From Syntrophotaleaceae bacterium (GTDB lineage Bacteria; Desulfobacterota; Desulfuromonadia; Desulfuromonadales; Syntrophotaleaceae): 64,000 bases of DNA. The stretch's first letter is position 1. Every line of letters starts with the position of its first letter. The stretch is from NCBI GenBank assembly GCA_041390365.1, contig JAWKQB010000002.1, positions 1,058,001 to 1,122,000 of the forward strand, in the 5' to 3' direction. This document shows, piece by piece, positions 1 through 8,190 of the stretch. The notes beneath the pieces are model-generated. The model made no database searches. It worked only from the letters and a program-made list of their open reading frames with translations, and had not been told where the DNA came from. Position numbers and translations under genes: made by a program.

Positions 1-1
1 C

Positions 2-2500
2 TACACCCTGTTGCGTGGCGATGACGGAGCAAATGAAATTTTCGCCGAAGCAGGTAATGATACGCTTCAGGGAATGGCAGGAAATGATGTCCTTTATGGT
101 GGATCGGGAGATGATAACCTGCGGGGGTTCGATGGTGATGACACGCTGATTGGCGAGACAGGCAATGATACGCTGTATGGCGGTTTAGGCAATGACCGGT
201 TTATTTTCAATCTCGGCGATAGTGTCGATTTCCTGATACTGGATGATATTGAAGGGATCGATACGGTTGTCTTCGGCGAAGGCATCACCACAGCTGATCT
301 TTGTTTACAGAAAGATTACAATAATCTTCTCATCCATGTTGGAGACGGCGGTGATCAGTTGAAACTGGTCAACTGGTTTGATGCGAACTATCTGGAAAAG
401 CGGATCGATCAATTCTCCTTTTCTGATGGCACGGTTTTGAGCCGAGAAGACCTGCTGGCACAACTGCCGGTGCTGACAGATGGCACTCAGGTCAGCGGCA
501 ATTTAATCGGGCACGATGGTAACGATCTGCTTCTGGGTGATGCGGAAAGTGAATTTCTCAACGGGTCAGCAGGCGATGATGTCATCAGTGGAGGAGCCGG
601 CGCTGATACGTTCAACGGCGGCAGCGGCAACGACCAGTTCATTTTCAATTTTGGCGATGGCCAGGATTCGATCAACCTTGACGACGCGGATGGATTCGAC
701 ATTCTGAGCTTTGGCGATGGGATTTCCACAAATGATATCCAGTTTTACAAAAGCGGCTCTTACGATTTGATTGTCCGGGTCGGCGAGGGCGGTGATCATG
801 TCAAAATTAGAAACTGGTATCACCCAAGTTATGCCACGAAAAGAGTCGATCAGTTCCTGTTTGCTGACGGCACGATCTGGGACTCCGCCGCCTTGGAGTC
901 TTTGACGGCAACCCCGCGTAGCGACATTGCGCCAACGATAGGTGGTGCAGTAGCTTTGGGAGCCATTGCCGAAGACACCGGTCTGCTGATTACAGAAGAT
1001 GCATTGTTGGCCAACGCGGCAGATGCCGATGGCGATAATTTAAATGTCATCAATGTGTGTGTCGATCAAGGAACGCTTGTCGACAATGGCGATGGGAGCT
1101 GGAACTATATACCTGATGCAAATTATAACGGCAATGCGCTTTTGACCTACCAGGTGACCGATGGCTTGCTGAATATGAACGCCACTGCTGATTTAACCGT
1201 GACACCAGTCAACGATGCTCCTGTTGCCTCCGGTGACGTTGCCCTGGGAACTTCGGCTGGCGATACCGGTCGGGTCATCAGCCAGGCCGAGCTGCTGACA
1301 ACCATGACGGATGTTGAAGGCGACAGCCTGTCAATCACAGGGCTTACGGTCGACCGGGGAACTTTGATCGACAATGGGGATGGAAGCTGGACCTACACCC
1401 CGGAGTCCGAATTCAGCGGCAAGGTCTTCTTCGCCTATCAGGCGACCGACGGATCCTTTTCTGTTGCACAGTCCGCCAGCCTTGAAATCGGTGAGGATCG
1501 AAACGACCTGATCGGCACCCAGTCCCTGAACGTTCTAAACGGAGGCGAGGCTGACGATTATCTGATGGGCCAAGCCGGCAACGATACTCTCAGGGGCTAT
1601 GCCGGAAACGATGTCCTAATCGGCGGTACCGGGAACGATACACTATATGGCGGAGCGGGAAACGATGTGATCCGGTTTGGCTTGGGGGATGGTCAAGATA
1701 CCGTCAAGCTTGATGATATCAACGGTTATGACAGTCTTGAATTTGGTCCTGGCATCACCCTTGAAGATCTGACCCTAAGTAAAGATGTTTATGATCTTCT
1801 GATCGACATCGGTGGTGATGGAGACCAGATCCGAATTAAGGATTGGTTCTATGCGGCGTCGAGTTTCAATCTCGATCGTTTTGTTTTTGCCGATGGAACA
1901 GTGCTAAGCCGTGAGGAGTTTGAGGCCCAGAAAACAGTCTTCTTTAGCGGCAGTGACAACGCTGACAGTTTCTACGGCACTCGCTTTGCCGATATGGTGG
2001 ACGGGGCTGGCGGAGCAGACTTTCTGCAGGGGCTCGATGGTGATGATATTCTGTCTGGCCACTCTGGAGATGATACCTTGAGAGGCGGGAGTGGTGATGA
2101 CTCACTGAGTGGGGGAGATGGACAGGATGTCTTGGAGGGCGGAGACGGGCAGGATGTCATCCATGGTGGCTCTGGAAACGATACATTAAATGGTGGAGCA
2201 GGAGACGATCTCTTTTGTTTCAATCTCGGCGATGGCCAGGACACCATCATTCCGGAAGACGCCAACGGCTTTGACACACTGCTTTTCGGTGAAGGCATAA
2301 CCGCGAATGATCTGACCCTGGTGGCGGACAATTATGATCTACTGATCAATGTTGGAACGGCTGGGGACCAGGTCCGTATGGTCTCCTGGATGATGCCCCA
2401 ATATGCTGACAAGCGTATTGACAATTTCCGTTTTTCTGATGGGTCGGAGCTGAGCAGCACCGCACTGGTAGCAAATAGTCCTGACGTGTCCTGTCAATAG
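2..2500 (+). CDS. Giant RTX/cadherin-like secreted protein, N-terminal part (5' cut by window edge, 3' end cut by IS)
   Basis: The frame is open to the left edge, so the true start is outside the window. It reads to a TAG at 2498-2500 that lies inside the inserted IS; the last five residues (DVSCQ) are IS-derived. Seen here: glycine/aspartate-rich RTX nonapeptides (GGxGxDxL type), four haemolysin-type calcium-binding related modules with the FNLGDGQDT-like signature, and two tandem cadherin-like domains with VNDAP linkers and a DGSWTYTP-like core. Such proteins bind calcium after export and act as surface adhesins or S-layer/biofilm proteins. The C-terminal secretion signal is on the other side of the IS, so this fragment should not be exported by type I secretion. 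Strongly supported as an RTX protein; its exact role is unknown. Confidence 0.85.
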   Translation, partial: YTLLRGDDGANEIFAEAGNDTLQGMAGNDVLYGGSGDDNLRGFDGDDTLIGETGNDTLYGGLGNDRFIFNLGDSVDFLILDDIEGIDTVVFGEGITTADLCLQKDYNNLLIHVGDGGDQLKLVNWFDANYLEKRIDQFSFSDGTVLSREDLLAQLPVLTDGTQVSGNLIGHDGNDLLLGDAESEFLNGSAGDDVISGGAGADTFNGGSGNDQFIFNFGDGQDSINLDDADGFDILSFGDGISTNDIQFYKSGSYDLIVRVGEGGDHVKIRNWYHPSYATKRVDQFLFADGTIWDSAALESLTATPRSDIAPTIGGAVALGAIAEDTGLLITEDALLANAADADGDNLNVINVCVDQGTLVDNGDGSWNYIPDANYNGNALLTYQVTDGLLNMNATADLTVTPVNDAPVASGDVALGTSAGDTGRVISQAELLTTMTDVEGDSLSITGLTVDRGTLIDNGDGSWTYTPESEFSGKVFFAYQATDGSFSVAQSASLEIGEDRNDLIGTQSLNVLNGGEADDYLMGQAGNDTLRGYAGNDVLIGGTGNDTLYGGAGNDVIRFGLGDGQDTVKLDDINGYDSLEFGPGITLEDLTLSKDVYDLLIDIGGDGDQIRIKDWFYAASSFNLDRFVFADGTVLSREEFEAQKTVFFSGSDNADSFYGTRFADMVDGAGGADFLQGLDGDDILSGHSGDDTLRGGSGDDSLSGGDGQDVLEGGDGQDVIHGGSGNDTLNGGAGDDLFCFNLGDGQDTIIPEDANGFDTLLFGEGITANDLTLVADNYDLLINVGTAGDQVRMVSWMMPQYADKRIDNFRFSDGSELSSTALVANSPDVSCQ

Positions 2501-2514
2501 TGGACACTCGCATC

Positions 2515-3375
2515 TCAAGCGGCCGCTGTCTGAAGGTTGAAGTTTTGCAAGAACACGGCCGGCGCCAAATAGCCAAGGCGCGAATGACGCCGTTGGCGGT
2601 TGTAGAATATCTCGATGTACTCCCGGATAGAGGCTTCAGCCTCGGCCCTGGTCGCGTAGCGGCAATGATGCACCAGTTCATTCTTGAGGGTTCCCCAGAA
2701 GCTCTCCATCGGTGCATTGTCATAGCAATTGCCCTTGCGTGACATCGACGGCCTCATACCAAACTGCACAAGGAGATTTTGGTAGTCGTGGGAGCAATAC
2801 TGGCTGCCACGGTCCGAATGGTGGATCAGCCCGGCCGTGGGCCGTTTCTGTTGCGCCGCCCGGAATAGCGCCCGACTGGTCAGCTCCTGCGTCATGCGCT
2901 CCGCCATGGCGTAGCCGACGATTTCGCAGGTGAATACGTCCTTAATCCCTGCCAGGTAGAGCCAGCCCTCGCCAGTAGGGATGTAGGTAATGTCTGAAAC
3001 CCAGACCTCATTCGGCGCGCTGGGGGTAAAGGTTTGTTCCAGCAGGTTTTCCGCCACCGGCAGGTTGTGTTTTGAATTCGTTGTCGCCTTGAATTTGCGC
3101 CTCTGTCGACACCTTATGCCCAATTCCCGGCGTAACCGGGCAATGCGATCCCGTCCGGCGATAAAACCTTCAGCCGCCAGCTCCGGCTGTAATCGCCGCG
3201 AGCTGTAACTCTCGCGAGTACGCTTGTGGGCGGCCTTGATAGCAACCTTGAGGCGTTCATCTTCTTGCGCACGTTGGGACGGTTCTCGTGTCAGCCAGGC
3301 GTAAAAGCCGCTGCGGGACACATCGAAAACCCGACACATGATCGTAACGGGAAAGTGGAGTCGCCATTGCTTCAT
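2515..3375 (-). CDS. IS3-family transposase OrfB (DDE integrase domain)
   Basis: 286 aa, the normal size for OrfB. An HTH_21-like segment (residues 1-70, with the MCRVFDVSRSGFYAW motif) is followed by an rve-type integrase core. The catalytic triad is visible: D128 (WVSDIT), D188 (HHSDRG) and E224 (APMESFW), with 35 residues between the second Asp and the Glu as expected for IS3. The YNRQRRHSRLGYLAP tail is also typical. Its ATG overlaps the orfA stop (ATGA at 3372-3375). It is probably made mainly as an OrfAB fusion by -1 frameshifting in orfA. All catalytic residues are present, so the element may be active. Confidence 0.95.
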   Translation of the reverse strand: MKQWRLHFPVTIMCRVFDVSRSGFYAWLTREPSQRAQEDERLKVAIKAAHKRTRESYSSRRLQPELAAEGFIAGRDRIARLRRELGIRCRQRRKFKATTNSKHNLPVAENLLEQTFTPSAPNEVWVSDITYIPTGEGWLYLAGIKDVFTCEIVGYAMAERMTQELTSRALFRAAQQKRPTAGLIHHSDRGSQYCSHDYQNLLVQFGMRPSMSRKGNCYDNAPMESFWGTLKNELVHHCRYATRAEAEASIREYIEIFYNRQRRHSRLGYLAPAVFLQNFNLQTAAA

Positions 3376-3686
3376 GAACGCGTACCGGGCAGCGACTCCC
3401 TGGCAAAGTACGCCGTCGCCTTTTTTAAGATGTCACGCTCCATGCGGGCCTCGGCAAGCTCCTTGCGCAACCGGGAATTTTCTTTCGCCAGTTCATCGGC
3501 AGAAAGCGCCCCAGGCGCTATTGAAAGGTTGGCTGCCCTGGATTCCGCTACCCAGTTCGCCAGTGTGCCCTTGGGTATCGAAAGCCGTTTGGCTGCTTCC
3601 GGCTGCGATAGACCCTGTTCCGTTACCATTTTCACCGCCTCAGTGCGAAACTCAGGCGTATACCGTTGCTGTCTTTTCATTGTCAC
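3372..3686 (-). CDS. IS3-family transposase OrfA (helix-turn-helix)
   Basis: 104 aa. Residues 1-50 form the HTH_Tnp_1 DNA-binding domain (RRYTPEF-like start, then a QPEAAKRLSIPKGTLANWV recognition region). Residues 63-92 form a heptad leucine zipper used for dimerisation. Near the 3' end the mRNA reads TTA AAA AAG, i.e. the A-AAA-AAG slippery heptamer. A -1 shift there reads straight into the orfB frame through GDGVLCQGVAARYAFMKQWR, and ARYAF is the conserved lead-in of IS3 OrfAB proteins. This supports programmed frameshifting. Neighbour of OrfB within the same IS. Confidence 0.93.
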   Translation of the reverse strand: MTMKRQQRYTPEFRTEAVKMVTEQGLSQPEAAKRLSIPKGTLANWVAESRAANLSIAPGALSADELAKENSRLRKELAEARMERDILKKATAYFARESLPGTRS

Positions 3687-3741
3687 TCTCCTGCCTGGCA
3701 GTTTACCAAGCGAGAGTGTCCACTGTCACCAGGATACATCA

Positions 3742-6700
3742 TCCTGTTCAAGTCCTAGGTACAGACGGACATGATAACAATATCACTGGCCATGATGGAG
3801 AGGATATCATTACTGGTTACGGAGGGTATGATTATCTGCGCGGCAATGCCGGAAACGATTGCTTGGATGGTGGTGCCGGAAACGATCAACTCCATGCTGG
3901 GGACGGAGATGACATTCTCATCGGTGGTGCAGGATATGACTACTTGTATGGAGACGCCGGAAACGATGATTTTCTGTTTAGTCGAGGTGACAGCTACGAT
4001 GTTATTTTTCTGGATGACGCAGATGGAACCAATCGCTTGGTATTTGGCGAGGAGATTACCGTTGCCGATTTGTTGCTGGTCAAAAACGCTACCTCTTTGG
4101 AAATTAGAATCAAAGAAAGCGATGATAAGGTCATCCTGCCCGATTGGTACCATCCGTTAAGTTTGGACCTAAGGCTAGACTCTTTTGTCTTCGCTGATGG
4201 GACCGAGCTTAGCTACGAAGATTTAATTGAGCAAAGTCCTGTGCATATTTTGGGAGATGATACGGCGAATGGCCTTAGTGGCCATGGCGGGGAGGATATC
4301 ATCATTGGAGGAGCCGGTGATGACTGGTTGAACGGGAATGATGGCGATGATTTGCTCTTGGGAGGTACTGGGAACGATGCACTTAATGGTGGATATGGAA
4401 ACGATACCTTCATTTTTAACCTGGGCGATGGTCAAGACAGTATAAGCGGTTATGAAAACGACGGCATCGATACCTTGACCTTTGGTGAAGGTATCGCTTT
4501 GTCCGATTTTCAGTTGGAGAAGGCTGACTATGATCTGGTGATTAAAATTGGAGAGTCAGGTGATCAGGTTACATTGCCGAATTGGTTCCATCCAGCTTAT
4601 GGCATCAAGAGCTTGGAGCGAATCAGCTTCAGTGACGGATCTACAATAACCTGCGATGAGCTGTTGGCCCAGTGTCAGGTAATAAATATTGGAAGCGATG
4701 GGAACGATTATCTTTTAGGTTATGAGGGCGAGGACGTATTACACGGCAACGCGGGCAACGATATTCTTTACGGCTACGCTGGCAACGACAGTCTTGATGG
4801 TGGGGATGGCGATGACACTCTGAAGGGTGATGCGTGGAATGACGAACTGATTGGCGGACCTGGCAAAGACAGTCTTTATGGTGGTAGTGGCGACGATACG
4901 TTCCGTTTCAACCTGGGCGATGGACAGGACATTATTTATGCTGATGATGCCGAGGGCAACGACACATTGGTCTTTGGTCCCGGTATTTCCTCTGCCGATC
5001 TGACATTTGTTCAGGATGGCAACAATCTGGTCATCAGCGTTGCTGCCGGTGATCAGCTGACATTGCAGAATTGGTTTGCGTCCGGCCAGAACCTCAAGCG
5101 TATTGATCGCTTTGTGTTTGATGATGGCCAGAACGCTGTGGCTGCCGACTTGATGCCGAGAAGCATGGCCAATATGACACCTCAGGTTTTCGGACAAGTC
5201 GAACTGGGACATCTGCAGGAAGACGCCAGTTCAACCATTACTGCTGAACAATTGCTAGCTCAAGCTGGCGATCCCGATGGTGACAGTTTACAGGTTCTGT
5301 CTCTGACCGCGAACCGCGGTTCGTTGGCTATCGCGGGGGATGGCGTTTGGACCTACACGCCACTTGCAAACGATACTGGCGAGGTTACTTTCAGCTATCA
5401 GGTATCGGACGGGCTTGCTTCTGTCGCAACTACCGCCACTCTGAATATTGACCCGGTCAATGATGCGCCCATCATTAGCGGACAGGTTCCACTTGGTGGG
5501 ATGGTGGCCGGAGAATCCTTGGCAATTACTGAGGAAGCACTGTTGGCACAGGCGAGTGACGTTGATGGCGATGCCCTGCAGATTGTCAATCTTGTCGCAG
5601 ATAATGGTAGCTTGACAAATCATGGTGACGGAACCTGGACTTTTCTCTCGGACAGCGATTTTAACGGCACGGTCAATTTCAGCTATTTGGTGTCTGATGC
5701 TGAACTTTCAGCGCCGGCAACGGCAAGCTTGATTGTTAACGCGGGGCTGAATGTAATTACTGGTACTGAGGCAAACAATTCCCTTTCTGGGACATCGGAT
5801 CCGGATCAAATAATCGGTTACGCCGGTAATGATAGCCTGTATGGCTACGGCGGCAATGACATTCTTGATGGGGGCGAAGGAATAGACACCCTGCAGGGAG
5901 GTGATGACAACGACGAACTGATCGGCGGTACCGGTAACGATAGTCTGTACGGCGGCAGCGGTGATGATGTGTTTCGTTTCAACCTCGGGGATGGGCAGGA
6001 TACTGTTCAGGCTGATGACGCTGTCGGTGTCGATACGTTGGCATTCGGCGAAGGGATCGCCCTTTCCGATCTGCAGTTGCAGAAGGTGAGCAACGACCTG
6101 ATTGTCAAGGTGGGTGAAACTGGCGATCAGATCAAGCTCTCCTACTGGTTCCACTCAAGTTACGTGAATCACCGCATGGACAGTTTTGCTTTTGGCGATG
6201 GCACCACTCTGACAAGAGATGAATTGCTCTTGCAGCTGCCAATCTATGGCACTGACGGTACTGACAGTTTTACCGGCGATGCCAGCGACAACTATTACAT
6301 TGGTGGTTTGGGCAACGACAGCCTATATGGTTATGGCGGCAATGACACCCTGGAGGGCGGTCTTGGCATCGACACGCTACAAGGTGGTGATGGTGACGAT
6401 ACGTATCGGTTCAATCTTGGGGACGGTGCCGACACTCTCAATAACTACGACACCACCACTAGTTATGACCGGATTTGGTTCAAGGCCGGAGTCGATTCCG
6501 CGAGCATCGCTCTTTTCCGCAGTGGTAACAACCTCCAAGTCGGCTATGGAGCAGATGACCAGATCACCATCAGTAATTATTTTAGCGATGACAGCTACAA
6601 GGTCGACGAGCTACAACTGGGCGATGGAAGCTATCTGACTGACGGCGACGTCAACCAGCTCATCCAGCAGATGGCGGCCTTCGCCGTGGACGAAGGCATC

Positions 6701-6778
6701 GCCATGAATTCCCTTGACGATGTGCGCAACAACCAGGAACTGATGACCCTGGTGGCCAACGCCTGGCATTCGGCTTGA
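3742..6778 (+). pseudogene. RTX/cadherin-like secreted protein, C-terminal part with type I secretion signal (separated from its start by the IS)
   Basis: This continues the frame of the fragment at 2-2481 after the IS; it has no start codon of its own outside the IS, although the frame stays open into the IS back to 3338. It holds five more haemolysin-type calcium-binding modules (FNLGDGQDT-like), RTX nonapeptides, and two cadherin-like domains (about 5180-5740). The last 45 residues (LIQQMAAFAVDEGIA ... VANAWHSA) look like the C-terminal target signal of RTX type I substrates. With the upstream part the protein has 1837 visible residues, nine calcium-binding modules and four cadherin-like domains. 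A hairpin terminator follows at 6788. The exporter genes start 84 bp downstream, which fits a substrate-exporter locus. Confidence 0.85.
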
Positions 6779-6787
6779 TTTGGGATC

Positions 6788-6818
6788 GGCGGCGGCCCGA
6801 ATGGGTCGCCGCCTTTAT
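6788..6818 (+). terminator. Rho-independent terminator after the RTX gene
   Basis: Stem GGCGGCGGCCC / GAAT loop / GGGTCGCCGCC (10 of 11 pairs plus one GU-type position), followed by TTTATT. It lies 10 bp past the RTX stop codon and before tolC. Confidence 0.75.
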
Positions 6819-6861
6819 TGCGATTTATTTTGTATTTTTGAAATAGGTTTTGGAGGGATAA

Positions 6862-8190
6862 TTGTTGTATCGCAGTTGGTTGCGTGGCCCGGTCTTTTTG
6901 ACCTGGGTCCCGCTCTGTTTGTTTATCAGTATTTCCCCCGCCCGGAGCGAAATACTTACCCTGGATTTGGCCTTGGACCGGGCCCTCATACATGCCTGGG
7001 ATATCCGGATTGCCAAGAAGGATATCGGTATCCGGGAATATGGGCTGATGGAGGCCCGCGCGGCCTATTATCCCACACTGAATCTTGGGTTCACCAACGA
7101 GTACGTGGATTTTCTCGGCGACGGCGACAGCGTCGTATCCGTCGGCGATCAGGTCAGCGCCAACGACGCCTCTACCTTTCAGCATTCCTTCACCCTCGGC
7201 CTTTCCTGGGTTTTGTACGATTTCGGCGCCCGTGGACAGCGGATGGAAAAGGCCCGACGCGAGATCGCGCGGGCGCAATTCGGGAAGGACGAGGCTCTGC
7301 TGGAAACCAGATTAGAGGTTCTCGATGCCTATGGTCTATGCCTGCAATTGTTTCGACAGCGCCAAATCACCGGCGAGATAGTCCGGTTGCGCAAGGAGGT
7401 CTACAAGGATCTTCAATCCCTTCGGGAAGCAGGAACCGTTGGACAGGTGCTTCTCAATTCGGCGGCGGTTGAACTGGCCGAGGCGATCAGTCTGTTGGAT
7501 GTTTTGACCGACCACATGGTTCAGGCACTGGAGAACCTCAGCTATCTTACCGGGGAAAACTATTCCCTGGATGAGACCCTGTTTGTCGATCTGCCACCGG
7601 TTCCGGAAACGGAACGCCTGCCCGACCTGGAGTCCCTCCCTCAGGTCAGGGCTGTTGAGGCCGAGATTGCCCGGATTCGGGCGGAACGGGCCGCAGTTTT
7701 GCGGGAGATGCTGCCGGTCATCGGATTTACGGCCGCCTACCGCATGTTCGGCGCCGATGAAAATAGCTTCGGTAATTCTCTGGACAATCTGAACGCTCGG
7801 GACGCTACGGTGTCCCTGGTGGCGCGCTGGGAGTTTTTCAGCGGGTTTCGGGATGTGGCCCGTCTGAAACAGTTGCAACTCCAGGTCGAGCAGTTGGGTC
7901 TGGAAAAGGGACGCCGAATGGATCAATTGCAGCAGCGGGTTCGGACGGCCTACGGGATCTGGCAGTTGGCTGACAGCGCAAATGGCCGTCGCGACCAGCG
8001 GGAAGAGGTCCTGAAACAGAGCGGGCAGGCTCTCGAGCGACTTTCCGAACAACAGGTCATCGACCGGGTCGCTCTGCTTGAACAGCAAATTGAATTGATG
8101 GAACAGGAGCGGGACATGGAAGTGACCCAACTTCAGCGCCAACTGGCCGGATGGCAACTGAGCCTCTGGGCGGAAGGAGGGACGCCATGA
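6862..8190 (+). CDS. TolC-family outer membrane channel of the type I secretion system
   Basis: 442 aa. The start is TTG at 6862 (or the adjacent TTG at 6865), behind GGAGGG at 6852-6857. An N-terminal signal peptide (hydrophobic FLTWVPLCLFISIS, cleavage about residue 29) directs it to the envelope. The rest has the OEP pattern: LTLDLALDRAL start, long amphipathic helices, a LGLSWVLYDFGAR-like strand in the first half and a matching LVARWEFFSGFRD strand in the second. TolC trimers form the outer membrane and periplasmic duct for type I exporters. Its stop overlaps the start of the ABC exporter (ATGA), and HlyD follows, so the three are one operon. The adjacent RTX gene is the likely substrate. 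Confidence 0.9.
   Translation: MLYRSWLRGPVFLTWVPLCLFISISPARSEILTLDLALDRALIHAWDIRIAKKDIGIREYGLMEARAAYYPTLNLGFTNEYVDFLGDGDSVVSVGDQVSANDASTFQHSFTLGLSWVLYDFGARGQRMEKARREIARAQFGKDEALLETRLEVLDAYGLCLQLFRQRQITGEIVRLRKEVYKDLQSLREAGTVGQVLLNSAAVELAEAISLLDVLTDHMVQALENLSYLTGENYSLDETLFVDLPPVPETERLPDLESLPQVRAVEAEIARIRAERAAVLREMLPVIGFTAAYRMFGADENSFGNSLDNLNARDATVSLVARWEFFSGFRDVARLKQLQLQVEQLGLEKGRRMDQLQQRVRTAYGIWQLADSANGRRDQREEVLKQSGQALERLSEQQVIDRVALLEQQIELMEQERDMEVTQLQRQLAGWQLSLWAEGGTP

Larger units (their letters stand above)
2482..3741 (-). mobile_element. IS3-family insertion sequence, 1260 bp, inside the RTX gene
   Basis: Comparing the ends gives imperfect 28-bp terminal inverted repeats (22 of 28 match): left TGACGTGTCCTG at 2482, right complement TGATGTATCCTG starting at 3741, both continuing to a shared GTGGACACTC. 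The termini follow the TG...CA rule of IS3 elements. TCC at 2479-2481 and TCC at 3742-3744 form a 3-bp target duplication. Deleting 2482-3744 (1263 bp, 421 codons) rejoins the host frame as ...NSPVQVLG..., which matches the homologous QSPVHILG stretch in a later repeat of the same protein. The element carries orfA and orfB on the minus strand, antisense to the RTX gene. A 3-bp duplication could match by chance, but the restored frame and peptide support these ends. Confidence 0.93.
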
